Notes: generated from the letters alone by a model not told the origin. A DNA stretch of 64,000 nt from Streptomyces sp. Root1304 (GCF_001426405.1 NZ_LMEP01000001.1:497241-561240), one strand, 5' to 3'; shown: positions 9,360 to 19,570, numbered from the stretch's first letter. Made by a program: numbers and translations.

Positions 9360-10471
9360 GGGTACAGGTTCTCCTTGCTGACCTCGTGCACGTGATCGTG
9401 GTCGTGGGAGTGGCCGTGCGCGTGCGCGCCCGGCACGTGCGGGTCCGTCACCGGCAGCGACGAGTCCGCGGACAGCTCCAGGTCGGAGGCCGGCCGGTTG
9501 CGGGCGACCATCTCGGAGCCGAGGGCCGCGACCATCGCGCCGTTGTCGGTGCACAGACCGGGCCGGGGGACGCGCAGCCGGATGCCGGCCCGCTCGCAGC
9601 GCTCCTGGGCGAGGGCCCGGAGCCGCGAGTTGGCGGCGACGCCGCCGCCGATCATCAGATGGTCGACGCCCTCGTCCTTGCAGGCCCGGACGGCCTTGCG
9701 GGTGAGCACGTCCACGACGGCCTCCTGGAAGGACGCGGCCACGTCCCGCACCGGCACGTCCTCGCCGGCCGCCCGCTTCGCCTCGATCCAGCGGGCGACG
9801 GCGGTCTTGAGGCCGGAGAAGGAGAAGTCGTACGCGGGGTCCCGGGAGCCGCTCAGGCCGCGCGGGAACGCGATGGCGGCCGGGTCGCCCTCCTTGGCGA
9901 GCCGGTCGATGACGGGCCCGCCGGGGAAGCCGAGGTCGAGCACACGGGCGATCTTGTCGAAGGCCTCGCCGGCGGCGTCGTCGATGGTGGCGCCCATCGG
10001 GCGGACGTCGGAGGTGATGTCGGCGGAGAGCAGCAGCGAGGAGTGGCCGCCGGAGACCAGGAGGGCCATCGTCGGCTCGGGCAGCTTGCCGTGCTCCAGC
10101 TGGTCGACGCAGATGTGCGAGGCCAGGTGGTTGACGCCGTAGAGGGGCTTGCCGAGGGCGTACGCGTACGCCTTGGCCGCCGAGACGCCGACGAGCAGCG
10201 CGCCCGCCAGGCCGGGACCGGCCGTGACCGCGATGCCGTCGAGGTCCTTCGGGGAGACGCCGGCCGTCTTCAGGGCGCGCTCGATCGTCGGGACCATCGC
10301 CTCCAGATGGGCGCGGGAGGCGATCTCGGGCACGACGCCGCCGAAGCGGGCGTGGGTGTCGACGCTGGACGCGATGGCGTCCGCGAGGAGCGTGGTCCCG
10401 TGGACGATGCCGACGCCGGTCTCGTCGCAGGAGGTCTCGATGCCGAGTACGAGCGGTTCGTCAGCAGCCAT
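9356..10471 (-). CDS. tsaD: tRNA t6A threonylcarbamoyltransferase TsaD, His-rich tail
   Basis: A 371-aa metal-dependent enzyme that transfers the threonylcarbamoyl group from its adenylate to A37 of ANN-decoding tRNAs, acting with TsaB and TsaE (both nearby). It starts [21 protein letters not shown], shows the metal-binding HLASH motif near residue 115, and the nucleotide-binding LVSGGHSSL and [11 protein letters not shown] motifs. The last 30 residues form an extra tail with nine His alternating with Gly, Asp and Ser ([15 protein letters not shown]), which lies beyond the usual C-terminus. ATG start 10471. It lies 30 bases after rimI and overlaps the next gene by 4 bases. Confidence 0.95.
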   Translation of the reverse strand: MAADEPLVLGIETSCDETGVGIVHGTTLLADAIASSVDTHARFGGVVPEIASRAHLEAMVPTIERALKTAGVSPKDLDGIAVTAGPGLAGALLVGVSAAKAYAYALGKPLYGVNHLASHICVDQLEHGKLPEPTMALLVSGGHSSLLLSADITSDVRPMGATIDDAAGEAFDKIARVLDLGFPGGPVIDRLAKEGDPAAIAFPRGLSGSRDPAYDFSFSGLKTAVARWIEAKRAAGEDVPVRDVAASFQEAVVDVLTRKAVRACKDEGVDHLMIGGGVAANSRLRALAQERCERAGIRLRVPRPGLCTDNGAMVAALGSEMVARNRPASDLELSADSSLPVTDPHVPGAHAHGHSHDHDHVHEVSKENLYP

Positions 10472-10501
10472 CAGTCGGTCCAGCCAGGTGTCGTACGGCC
10501 A

Positions 10502-10990
10502 TCAGATCTCAGTCCCGGTTCCTTGAACGGTCAGTCGCATCACGAGCGCGTCCACGTTTCCGGGCTGGTAGTAGCCGCGCCGGAAACCGATGGGCTCGAA
10601 GCCGAAGCGCTCGTAGAGCTTCTGGGCCCTGGTGTTGTCCACGCGCACTTCGAGGAGGACCTCCTCGCATTCGAAGGCGGTGGCGTGCTGGAGCAGGTCG
10701 GTGAGGAGGCGGGCGCCGAGGCCCGTGCCCCACTGGTCGCGGGCGACGGCGATGGTCTGCACGTCGCCGAGTCCACCGGCGGCGGCGAGCCCGGCGTACC
10801 CGACGAGCCGTCCCTCGCCGTCCTCCGCCACGAGGTAGCGGCGGGTGGCCCGGGGTCCGCGCGCGTGCGCCAGCTCCGACCAGAACATCCCCGCCGACCA
10901 GGCGTCCTCGGGGAACAGCTCGTCCTCGAGGGCGAGCACCGGTGCGATGTCCCACCAGCGCATCTCGCGCAGTTCCACGGCACCGGTCAC
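10502..10990 (-). CDS. rimI: Ribosomal protein alanine N-acetyltransferase RimI
   Basis: A 162-aa GNAT-family acetyltransferase, probably acetylating the N-terminal Ala of ribosomal protein S18. The acetyl-CoA-binding region is visible as VQTIAVARDQWGTGLGARLL (RxxGxG/A type) near residue 75, followed by EVLLEVRVDNTRAQKLYERFGFEPIGFRRGYY, typical of RimI. The GTG start at 10990 overlaps the tsaB stop as GTGA. The gene order tsaB-rimI-tsaD is common in actinobacteria and firmicutes and supports the assignment. A 30-base gap separates it from tsaD. Confidence 0.92.
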   Translation of the reverse strand: MTGAVELREMRWWDIAPVLALEDELFPEDAWSAGMFWSELAHARGPRATRRYLVAEDGEGRLVGYAGLAAAGGLGDVQTIAVARDQWGTGLGARLLTDLLQHATAFECEEVLLEVRVDNTRAQKLYERFGFEPIGFRRGYYQPGNVDALVMRLTVQGTGTEI

Positions 10991-11658
10991 TTGGGGGTGA
11001 CCACCTTGTAGTTCTTGGGCACCTGCGCGTCGGGCCGGCGCAGGTACATCGGCAGTGGCTCCAGGAAGCCGTCGTCGCCGTCCGCCGAGGGGCCGGCCGC
11101 CAGCTTCTCCACCGCGAGCGCGGCGAGCCCGGCCGCCGACTGGTGCTCGGGGTCGCGGGCGTCGGGGAAGGCCTCGGGGTAGAGGCGGGCGCCCGCGCCG
11201 ACGACCGGGAGGCCCGCGAGCCGCTCGGCGATCTCGGCGGGCCGGTCGACGGCCGCGTCGGTCACGCGCGTACGGGAGTCCTCGTACCGCGCCCAGTAGA
11301 CCTCCTTGCGGCGCGCGTCCGTGGCGACGGCGAAGGGCCCGTCGATCCCGGAGGCGTACGCGAGGCCGTCGAGGGTGCACAGGCCGTGGACGGGCACGCC
11401 GAGCGCGGAGGAGAAGGCGGCGGCCGTGACGAGACCGACCCGGAGTCCGGTGTACGGCCCCGGTCCGACGCCGACGACGATCCCGGTGACCGCGTCGAGC
11501 TTCAGCCCGGCCTCGGCGAGGACCCGGTCGACGGCGGGCAGCAGCAGCTCCCCGTGACGGCGGGCGTCGACCTCGGCCGACGAGGCGACGACGGCCTCGC
11601 CGTCGTGGAGGGCGACGGTGACGGCGGGGGTGGCGGTATCCATGGCGAGCAACAGCAC
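10987..11658 (-). CDS. tsaB: t6A biosynthesis protein TsaB
   Basis: A 223-aa ASKHA-fold partner of TsaD that is needed for t6A37 formation but lacks the metal site. It begins MLLLAMDTATPAVTVALHDG and contains DAVTGIVVGVGPGPYTGLRVGL, the family signature around residue 60. Length matches the family. The GTG start at 11658 is used. It is the first gene of the tsaB-rimI-tsaD-9102 set; each junction is overlapping or close, so one transcript is likely. The oppositely directed gene at 11755 begins 96 bases away; the shared upstream region carries a perfect CCGGGCAC-G-GTGCCCGG palindrome at 11677-11693. Confidence 0.94.
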   Translation of the reverse strand: MLLLAMDTATPAVTVALHDGEAVVASSAEVDARRHGELLLPAVDRVLAEAGLKLDAVTGIVVGVGPGPYTGLRVGLVTAAAFSSALGVPVHGLCTLDGLAYASGIDGPFAVATDARRKEVYWARYEDSRTRVTDAAVDRPAEIAERLAGLPVVGAGARLYPEAFPDARDPEHQSAAGLAALAVEKLAAGPSADGDDGFLEPLPMYLRRPDAQVPKNYKVVTPK

Positions 11659-11754
11659 GCGAACAGCCTACGGCTCCCGGGCACGGTGCCCGGCCCCGCG
11701 CTCCCCCGGCTGCTACCGTCACCCTTCGAAACGTTCGTACGAGAGGTGGGCACG

Positions 11755-12321
11755 GTGGCACGGAGCAGCTCGGGATTCGTGGCCGGGCTCACGGCGGCGG
11801 CCGTCGCCGCGGTCTGCTTCCTGGCCTACCAGGCCTCGGCGAACGCTCCCGCGCACCTGTCGGCCGACCCCCGGACGCCGAACAGCTCCGCGCCCTCGGT
11901 CTCGCCGAGCGGCGGGCCGAAGAAGCCGGCCGGGAACCCCCTCGCCGTCCCGGCGGAATCGGGCACCGGCGAGCGGGTCGTGTACGCGCTCGCCGACCGC
12001 CGGGTGTGGCTGGTCGACGCGAAGAACAAGGCGACCCGGACGTTCACCGTGATGCCGAGCACCGTGCACCCGGTGCCGGGGGCGTACCGCGTGACCTCCC
12101 GCTCGGGTTCGGTCCGCGGCTCGGACGGGGTGCAGATCGAGCACGTCGTACGGTTCGCGACGACGCAGGACGTGGCGATCGGCTTCAGCGCGGCGGTCGA
12201 CGGCTCGACGCCGGCCCCGGACGCGTCGAAGAAGACCGGCGGCATCCGCATGAAGCGGGCCGACGGGGACGCGCTGTGGACGTTCGCGGTGATCGGCGCG
12301 AAGGTCGTCGTCGTCGCGTAG
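11755..12321 (+). CDS. Secreted or membrane-anchored protein, L,D-transpeptidase-like without catalytic Cys
   Basis: A 188-aa protein starting GTG at 11755, eight bases after GAGAGG. Residues 7-25 are a hydrophobic export or anchor segment (GFVAGLTAAAVAAVCFLAYQ), then a Ser/Pro/Ala linker to about 65. The compact domain reads ERVVYALADRRVWLVDAKN, then a beta-rich stretch with TRTFTVMPSTVHPVPGAYRV, which looks like the N-terminal half of a YkuD L,D-transpeptidase. No SHGC-type Cys/His active-site motif is present, the only Cys being in the N-terminal hydrophobic segment. It may be a non-catalytic relative. It is encoded on the plus strand inside the tsa region, divergent from tsaB. The fold assignment is inference. 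Confidence 0.7.
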   Translation: MARSSSGFVAGLTAAAVAAVCFLAYQASANAPAHLSADPRTPNSSAPSVSPSGGPKKPAGNPLAVPAESGTGERVVYALADRRVWLVDAKNKATRTFTVMPSTVHPVPGAYRVTSRSGSVRGSDGVQIEHVVRFATTQDVAIGFSAAVDGSTPAPDASKKTGGIRMKRADGDALWTFAVIGAKVVVVA

Positions 12322-12393
12322 TCCGCCGGCGCTCCGGCCGTCGCCGCGCAGTCCGTCGGCGCGCCGGTCCTGTCGTACGGGCGCGGGTCGCCG

Positions 12394-12585
12394 CTAGGCG
12401 GCCTCGCCGCGCACCACCGGACGCACCACCGGCTCCGCCGGCGACTCGGCCGGCGGTTCCTCGTCGCATCGCTCCGGCGTTCTCCGCGGCGGGGTCGAGA
12501 GCGTCCGCGCCGCCGCGCAGGACGCCAGCAGATCGGTCATCGAGACGTGGTCCCGGGCGGGTTCCGCGCGCTCCGGCGTCGCCAT
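12394..12585 (-). CDS. Small ORF behind an iron box
   Basis: A 63-aa product: MATPERAEPARDHVSMTDLL, then ASCAAARTLSTPPRRTPERC and a Pro/Glu/Val-rich end. No family is recognised. It has no signal peptide or membrane segment; the two Cys residues are at about 23 and 40. Coding status is supported by a strong GGGAGG ribosome-binding site five bases before the ATG, by strong G/C bias at third positions and by an iron box just upstream. If real it would be repressed by DmdR/IdeR when iron is plentiful. It stands alone between the plus-strand gene at 11755 and tsaE. Confidence 0.55.
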   Translation of the reverse strand: MATPERAEPARDHVSMTDLLASCAAARTLSTPPRRTPERCDEEPPAESPAEPVVRPVVRGEAA

Positions 12586-12596
12586 GCATGCCTCCC

Positions 12597-12617
12597 GTAG
12601 GTTAGGTACACCTAACC
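12597..12617 (-). promoter_or_regulatory. Iron box (DmdR/IdeR operator)
   Basis: GTAGGTTAGGTACACCTAA (12597-12615) matches 16 of 19 positions of the Streptomyces iron box TTAGGTTAGGCTCACCTAA. The core GGTTAGGT-AC-ACCTAACC (12600-12617) is a perfect palindrome. It lies 12 bases upstream of the ATG of the 63-aa minus-strand ORF, and 83 bases from the 3' end of tsaE, so the small ORF is the natural target. Confidence 0.85.
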
Positions 12618-12700
12618 AGCTCGTGCATCCATGTCACCACGGCACGCACGACGCACGCAACACCTTCCCGACACGTTGTCGGAATCTACGGCCCGGCCGC

Positions 12701-13201
12701 TCAGAGCGCGGCGAGGTCCACCTCGGCCCAGCGCTCCCCGATCCCGCGCAGCACGACCGTGCGCCGGTCGTCGTCGGTGTCGCCGGTCACCCGGTGGATC
12801 AGGAGGTGCAGCCGGTCGTCCGTCAGCTCCTCGACCTTGCCGTCGCCCCACTCGACGACGACCACCGACTCGGGCAGCGAGACGTCCAGGTCGAGGTCCT
12901 CCATCTCGTCGAGACCGCCGCCGAGGCGGTACGCGTCCACGTGCACCAGGGCCGGGCCGCCGACCAGCGACGGATGGACACGGGCGATGACGAAGGTCGG
13001 CGAGGTGACGGCCCCGCGCACCCCGAGGCCCTCGCCGAGCCCCCGGGTGAGGGTGGTCTTCCCGGCACCCAGCTCGCCGGTGAGCATGACGAGGTCGCCG
13101 GGACGGAGGATCTTCGCGAGGCGGCGGCCGAGCTCCTGCATCTGCTGCGGGGAGTCGACGGAGAGGGTGGCGCCGGAGACGGGCGGGTGCGCTGCTTCCA
13201 T
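12701..13201 (-). CDS. tsaE: t6A ATPase TsaE
   Basis: A 166-aa P-loop ATPase that drives turnover of the TsaB-TsaD complex in t6A synthesis. The Walker A motif GELGAGKTTLTRG lies near residue 42, followed by VTSPTFVIARVH and VHVDAYRL, which are TsaE signatures, and VVVVEWGDG near 115. The ATG at 13201 is preferred; an in-frame TTG three codons upstream is possible. It follows the alpha/beta hydrolase by ten bases, at the end of an alr-hydrolase-tsaE run. It is physically separate from tsaB and tsaD by two unrelated genes. Confidence 0.94.
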   Translation of the reverse strand: MEAAHPPVSGATLSVDSPQQMQELGRRLAKILRPGDLVMLTGELGAGKTTLTRGLGEGLGVRGAVTSPTFVIARVHPSLVGGPALVHVDAYRLGGGLDEMEDLDLDVSLPESVVVVEWGDGKVEELTDDRLHLLIHRVTGDTDDDRRTVVLRGIGERWAEVDLAAL

Positions 13202-13211
13202 ACCCGCCAAC

Positions 13212-14402
13212 TTAGCCGTTGCGGTCGTCCGGCTCCGCCGTGACCGTCGCCGCCGCCGTCGCGGGCACCGCCCCCGCCCGTACCAGCAGGTCCGCGAGGC
13301 GGTCGGTGACCGCCTCCGGGTGCTCCAGCATCACCAGATGGCCCCCGTCCGGGACGATGACCAGCTCCGCGTCCGGGAGCAGACCGGCGATGACCTCGGT
13401 GTGCGAGCTGGGGGTCACCAGGTCGTGGTCCCCGGCCAGCGCCAGCACCGGCACCTCGCTCAGCACGGCCAGGGCGGCCGCCTTGTCGTGTTCGGCGAAG
13501 GCCGGGTAGAAGGCGGCGACCACGTCGATCGGGGTCGACTCGATCATCCGCTCCGCGAACCGGGCCACCGCCGGGTCCACGTCCTTCGACGCGAACGAGT
13601 ACTTCTTGATCAGCCCGGCGAAGAGGTCCGCCGTCGCCCGCCGGCCCCGCTCGACCAGCTCCGCCTGTGAGCCCAGCGCCCGCAGGACCCCCGGCAGGAC
13701 CCGCCGGACGGCGTTGACGCCGGCGATCGGCAGCCCGTACGACACCTCTCCGAGGTTCCCCGCGGAGGTGCCGACGAAGGCGACGCCGACGACCCGCTCG
13801 CGGACGAACTCCGGGTAGCGGTCCGCCAGCGCCATGATCGTCATGCCGCCCATCGAGTGCCCGACGAGGACGAGCGGCCCCTCGGGCGCCGCCATGTCGA
13901 GGACCGTCTTCAGGTCCCGGCCCAGCCGGTCGATGGAGACGGGCACCGCGTCGGGCCCGGTCTGCGAGAGGCCCTGGCCCGAGCGGCCGTGGCTGCGCTG
14001 GTCCCAGTGGACGGTGCGGACGAGCCCGCGCAGCGCGGCCCGCTGGAAGTGCCAGGAGTCCTGGTTGAGGCAGTAGCCGTGGCTGAAGACGACCGTGACG
14101 GGCGCGGGCTCCTTGCGTCCGAAGAGCCGTCGGCGGCGGGCCGGCGCAGTGTCGTCCTCGACGTCGTCGACCTCGTAGTAGAGGACGGTCGCGTCGTCCG
14201 CGAGCGCCCGGCCGGGCGTCCCCCGCAGCCCCCCGTAGGGGCCGGTGGCGTCCAGCGCGAGCCGCGCCTTCTGTCGTACGGAACGCCCCACGGTGAGCCG
14301 CTCGACGGCCACCCCGGCCGCCGCCCCCGCCGCGAGCACGCCTATCGCGGCGCCGGCGAATCCGGCGCGCCGCCACGTACCGGTGCTGCTGGACTCGCCC
14401 AC
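13212..14402 (-). CDS. Alpha/beta hydrolase, N-terminally anchored
   Basis: A 396-aa alpha/beta-hydrolase-fold protein. An N-terminal hydrophobic stretch (RAGFAGAAIGVLAAGAAAGVAV, residues 12-33) suggests a membrane anchor or export. The oxyanion region reads VVFSHGYCLNQDSWHFQR near 105, the nucleophile elbow is GHSMGG near 180, the acid is in LAGDHDLVTP near 330 and the His in PDGGHLVMLEHPE near 355. The whole triad is therefore present. Substrate unknown; esterase or lipase-like. GTG start with AGAGGGGG upstream. It sits between alr and tsaE, ten bases from each, so probably in one operon. Confidence 0.88.
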   Translation of the reverse strand: MGESSSTGTWRRAGFAGAAIGVLAAGAAAGVAVERLTVGRSVRQKARLALDATGPYGGLRGTPGRALADDATVLYYEVDDVEDDTAPARRRRLFGRKEPAPVTVVFSHGYCLNQDSWHFQRAALRGLVRTVHWDQRSHGRSGQGLSQTGPDAVPVSIDRLGRDLKTVLDMAAPEGPLVLVGHSMGGMTIMALADRYPEFVRERVVGVAFVGTSAGNLGEVSYGLPIAGVNAVRRVLPGVLRALGSQAELVERGRRATADLFAGLIKKYSFASKDVDPAVARFAERMIESTPIDVVAAFYPAFAEHDKAAALAVLSEVPVLALAGDHDLVTPSSHTEVIAGLLPDAELVIVPDGGHLVMLEHPEAVTDRLADLLVRAGAVPATAAATVTAEPDDRNG

Positions 14403-14412
14403 GGGGCCCCCT

Positions 14413-15561
14413 CTACTCGCCCAGGTACACGCGCGGGACGCGCGCGCCGATCCGGGTGACGATCTCGTACGCGATGGTGTCGGCGGCCACCGCCCAGTCC
14501 TCGGCGGTCGGTTCGCCCCCGTCGCCGGGACCGAACAGCACGGCCTCCGTGCCCGGCGCGGGCTCCTCCCCGCCGAGGTCGACCACGAACTGGTCCATGG
14601 CGACCCGCCCCGCGACCGTGCGGACGGTGCCGTCGACGAGGACGGGGCCGCGGCCCGAGGCGTGCCGGGGGACGCCGTCGGCGTAGCCGAGCGGGACGAG
14701 ACCGAGGGTCGTCTCCGTGCCGGTGACGTAGTGGTGGCCGTAGCTGACGCCGTGCCCGGCCGGGACCCGCTTCACCAGGGCGACGCTCGCCTTGAGCGAC
14801 ATCACCGGGCGGAGCCCCAGCTCGGCGGAGGTGCCGAGCTCCGGGCTCGGCGAGACGCCGTACATCGCGATCCCCGGCCGCACCAGGTCGAAGTGGGCCT
14901 CGGGGAGGGTGAGGGTGGCCGGCGAGTTGGCGATGTGCCGGACCTCGGGCCGGACGCCGGCCTTCTCGGCGTGGTCGAGCATCGAACGGAAGACGTCGAG
15001 CTGCGCGGCGATCGAGGGGTGGTGGGGTTCGTCGGCGCAGGCGAAGTGCGACCAGAGCCCGGTGACCTCGACCAGGCCCTCGGCCTGGGCCTTCAGCGCC
15101 CGCTCCACCAACTCGGGCCAGTCGGCGGGCTGGCAGCCGTTGCGACCGAGCCCGGTGTCGGCCTTGAGCTGGATCCTGGCCGTCCCGCCGGTCGCGCGGG
15201 CCGCCTCGACGACCTCCTCCAGGGCCCACAGTCCGCTCACGGACATGTCGAGGCCGGCCTCGATGCCCCGGTCCCAGGGGTCGCCGGGCGTCCAGAGCCA
15301 GCACATCACCGGCACGTCCGTGATCCCGGCGGCGCGCAGCGCGAGCGCCTCGTGCGGGGTGGCCGTGCCGAGCCAGTCCGCGCCCGCGTCCAGGGCGGCG
15401 CGGGCGCAGCGCACCGCGCCGTGTCCGTACGCGTCGGCCTTGACCACGGCCATGATCCGGACGTGGGGGGCGACGCGGGCGCGCAGCGTGCGGACGTTCG
15501 CACGCAGCGCACCGAGGTCGATCTCGGCGCGGGCTCTGCGGGGCGGCGGTGTCTCAGTCAT
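14413..15561 (-). CDS. alr: Alanine racemase
   Basis: A 382-aa PLP enzyme interconverting L- and D-alanine for peptidoglycan. The PLP-binding Lys lies in VVKADAYGHG near residue 40, and the second catalytic base Tyr in GHGVSYGHHYVTG near 265. The C-terminal beta domain reads VAGRVAMDQFVVDLGG, a family signature. It begins MTETPPPRRARAEIDLGALR at ATG 15561, normal family length. The hydrolase and tsaE follow closely. Upstream is nnr with a 118-base gap that contains a short duplication. Confidence 0.96.
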   Translation of the reverse strand: MTETPPPRRARAEIDLGALRANVRTLRARVAPHVRIMAVVKADAYGHGAVRCARAALDAGADWLGTATPHEALALRAAGITDVPVMCWLWTPGDPWDRGIEAGLDMSVSGLWALEEVVEAARATGGTARIQLKADTGLGRNGCQPADWPELVERALKAQAEGLVEVTGLWSHFACADEPHHPSIAAQLDVFRSMLDHAEKAGVRPEVRHIANSPATLTLPEAHFDLVRPGIAMYGVSPSPELGTSAELGLRPVMSLKASVALVKRVPAGHGVSYGHHYVTGTETTLGLVPLGYADGVPRHASGRGPVLVDGTVRTVAGRVAMDQFVVDLGGEEPAPGTEAVLFGPGDGGEPTAEDWAVAADTIAYEIVTRIGARVPRVYLGE

Positions 15562-15634
15562 CGCGCCCAGTCTCTCAGGTGTCGGCCCGAGGGCCGCTTT
15601 CCCCGGATGTAGACCCGGTCACCCTCGCGGGAAA

Positions 15635-15688
15635 CCCCGGAGCCCTACCCGCCTGCCCGGTAGGGGGATCCCCGGAGCCCTACCCGCC
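15635..15688. repeat. 19-bp direct duplication at the 3' end of nnr
   Basis: The 19-mer CCCCGGAGCCCTACCCGCC occurs at 15635-15653 and again at 15670-15688. The second copy includes the nnr stop codon, so the first looks like a duplicate of the gene end. Between them CCCTACC (15643-15649) and GGTAGGG (15659-15665) can form a 7-bp stem, possibly a weak terminator for nnr. Confidence 0.8.
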
Positions 15689-17128
15689 GGCCCGCACGTC
15701 GCGTACGTCCCGCCACGCGCCGCCCAGCGCCTCCGCGACCTCCCCCGCCGTCACCGGTCCGCGTTCCTCCGAGGCCCGCCGGGCCGCGAGGCCGTGGAGG
15801 TACGCGGCGCACGAGGCCGCGTCCGCCGGGCGCAGCCCGGCCGCCAGGAGCGAACCCGCCAGGCCGGAGAGGACGTCGCCGCTGCCGGCCGTGGCCAGCC
15901 AGCCGGTCCCGGTGGGGTTCACCCGTACGGGGTCGCCGTCCGGCCCGTGCACCAGCGTCGTCGAGCCCTTGAGCAGCACCGTCGCCCCGAACCTGCCCAC
16001 CAGTTCCCGTACGGCCCCGAGCCGGCCCGCCTCGACCTCCTCGCGGGACGCGCCGAGCAGTGCCGCCGCCTCGCCCGCGTGCGGGGTGAGCAGGGTCGGG
16101 GCGCTGCGGGCCCGTACGAGGGCGGGGTCGAGGTCCCGCAGCCCGTCGGCGTCGACGAGCACCGGCACGTCAGAGGCGAGGACCTCCGCGACGCCAGGTC
16201 CGTCGCCGAGCCCGGGCCCCACCACCCAGGCCTGGACGCGCCCCGCCTTGTCCGGGGGTCCGGCGTGGACCAGCGTCTCGGGGTGCCGGGCGATCACCGC
16301 GTCGGCGGCCGGGCCGACGTACCGGACCGCTCCGGCGCCGCCGCGCAGCGCCGCCGCGACGGTGAGGACCGCCGCCCCCGGGTAGCGGGCGGAGCCGGCG
16401 ACGACGCCGAGGACCCCGCGCCGGTACTTGTCGCTGGCGGCGCCCGGTACGGGCAGCAGCCGTGCCACGTCCTGGTGCTGGAGGGCCTCCAGGTCGGGCA
16501 CGCCGGGCAGTTCCTCGCCGAGCCCGATGTCGACGAGCCGCAGGGCGCCCGCGTACTCCCGGGCCGGGTCGACGAGGAGACCCGGCTTGTACGTACCGAA
16601 GGTGACGGTCACGTCGGCGCGCAGGGCCTCCCCCGTGACCTCGCCCGTGTCCGCGTCGACGCCGCTGGGCAGGTCGACGGCGACGACGACGGCGTCGGAG
16701 CCGCGCGCGGCCCGGACGACCGGCACGGCGTCGGGCCGGAGGCCGCCGCGCCCGCCGATGCCGGTGATGCCGTCGAGGACCAGGTCGGCGTTGGCCAGCG
16801 GTTCGAAGGGGTCGTCGGCGATGCGTCCGCCGGCCGCCCGGAGCGCGGCGAGCCCGGCCTCGTGGGCGCGGGCGCCGAGCAGGACGGCGGTGACTCCGGC
16901 GCCGCGCCGGGCGAGCCGGGCCCCGGCGTACAGGGCGTCGCCGCCGTTGTCGCCGCTGCCGACGAGGAGGACGACCCGGGACCCGTACACCCGTCCCTTG
17001 CCGAGCAGTGAGCAGCAGGCGGCGGCGAGCCCGGCGGCGGCCCGCATCATGAGGGCGCCCTCGGGAAGGCGGGCCATGAGGGCGGCCTCGGCGGCCCGTA
17101 CGGTCTCCACGCGGTAAGCGGTACGCAT
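15680..17128 (-). CDS. nnr: Bifunctional NAD(P)HX epimerase/dehydratase
   Basis: A 482-aa metabolite-repair enzyme. The N-terminal YjeF_N half (residues 1-215) epimerises hydrated NAD(P)H; VVLLVGSGDNGGDALYAGARL near 50 and VVAVDLPSGVDADTG near 150 are its motifs. The C-terminal ribokinase-like half (about 225-482) is the ADP-dependent dehydratase, with NPTGTGWLATAGSGDVLSGL near 410. Fusion of both is usual in bacteria. ATG 17128 is used because MRTAYRVETVRAAE is the conserved beginning; the frame stays open further upstream through the palindrome array, but that part has no coding character. It follows acpS at 179 bases. Confidence 0.93.
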   Translation of the reverse strand: MRTAYRVETVRAAEAALMARLPEGALMMRAAAGLAAACCSLLGKGRVYGSRVVLLVGSGDNGGDALYAGARLARRGAGVTAVLLGARAHEAGLAALRAAGGRIADDPFEPLANADLVLDGITGIGGRGGLRPDAVPVVRAARGSDAVVVAVDLPSGVDADTGEVTGEALRADVTVTFGTYKPGLLVDPAREYAGALRLVDIGLGEELPGVPDLEALQHQDVARLLPVPGAASDKYRRGVLGVVAGSARYPGAAVLTVAAALRGGAGAVRYVGPAADAVIARHPETLVHAGPPDKAGRVQAWVVGPGLGDGPGVAEVLASDVPVLVDADGLRDLDPALVRARSAPTLLTPHAGEAAALLGASREEVEAGRLGAVRELVGRFGATVLLKGSTTLVHGPDGDPVRVNPTGTGWLATAGSGDVLSGLAGSLLAAGLRPADAASCAAYLHGLAARRASEERGPVTAGEVAEALGGAWRDVRDVRAGG

Positions 17129-17164
17129 GGTCAGCAGTCTGCCGCCCGAGCCGGGGGAACGCTC

Positions 17165-17285
17165 CCCGTACGGGAACCGCCGTGCGGACACTCCCGTACG
17201 GGACCCGCCGTAGGAGCACGGTCGTAGGGACACCCCGTACGGGAACCGCCGGGGGAGCACCCCCGCGCCGCCACCCCCGTACGGG
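17165..17285. repeat. Array of four CCCGTACGGG palindromes between acpS and nnr
   Basis: Perfect 10-bp palindromes CCCGTACGGG occur at 17165-17174, 17193-17202, 17234-17243 and 17276-17285, spaced 28, 41 and 42 bases start to start. Flanking bases are also shared (GGGAACCGCCG or GGGACCCGCCG after copies 1-3), so the unit is a roughly 20-base repeat. The whole 179-base acpS-nnr gap is made of it. It could be a multi-site operator or an intergenic palindromic repeat. Confidence 0.85.
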
Positions 17286-17307
17286 ACCGTCGGCGCGAGC
17301 CCCGGCC

Positions 17308-17676
17308 TCACCCCTCCGCGATCACCACCGCCGAGGCGACCCCCGCGTCATGGCTCAGCGAGACGTGCCAGTGCTTCACGCCCAGCTCCGCCGCCCGCGC
17401 CGCGACCGTCCCGCGCACCCGGAGCCTCGGCTGCCCGGTGCCCTCGACGTACACCTCGGCGTCCGTCCAGTGCAGCCCGCCCGGCGCGCCGAGCGCCTTC
17501 GCGAGCGCCTCCTTCGCGGCGAACCGCACCGCGAGCGAGGCCGGTCCGCGCCGCTCCCCGCTGGGCAGCAGCTGCTCGCGCTCGACGAAGAGGCGCTGGA
17601 GCAGCCCCGGCGTCCGTTCGATCGACGCGGCGAAGCGGTCGATCTCCGCCACGTCGATCCCCACCCCAATGATCAT
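17308..17676 (-). CDS. acpS: Holo-[acyl-carrier-protein] synthase
   Basis: A 122-aa phosphopantetheinyl transferase of the AcpS type, which moves 4'-phosphopantetheine from CoA to acyl carrier protein. Mg-binding Asp in [14 protein letters not shown] (about residue 8) and the [16 protein letters not shown] motif near 55 identify the family, and [16 protein letters not shown] closes the protein. It starts with ATG and follows glmS by only seven bases, so it is probably translated from the glmS message. CoaA, encoded about 3 kb away, makes the CoA it uses. Confidence 0.96.
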   Translation of the reverse strand: MIIGVGIDVAEIDRFAASIERTPGLLQRLFVEREQLLPSGERRGPASLAVRFAAKEALAKALGAPGGLHWTDAEVYVEGTGQPRLRVRGTVAARAAELGVKHWHVSLSHDAGVASAVVIAEG

Positions 17677-17683
17677 TTCCCAC

Positions 17684-19531
<1,848 letters not shown>

Positions 19532-19570
19532 GACGGAAGCGTACGGCGGAAGGTGCCCGGAGGGCCGGAG

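Noticed and set aside
17129..17311. N-terminal extension of nnr through the palindrome array.
   Set aside because: The extra residues are repeats of RFPYG-type translation of the palindromes, and the enzyme family starts at MRTAYRVETVRAAE.
19532..19570. A glmS ribozyme or other leader control before glmS.
   Set aside because: Only 39 bases separate glmS from the upstream gene, with no suitable structure; glmS ribozymes are a firmicute feature.
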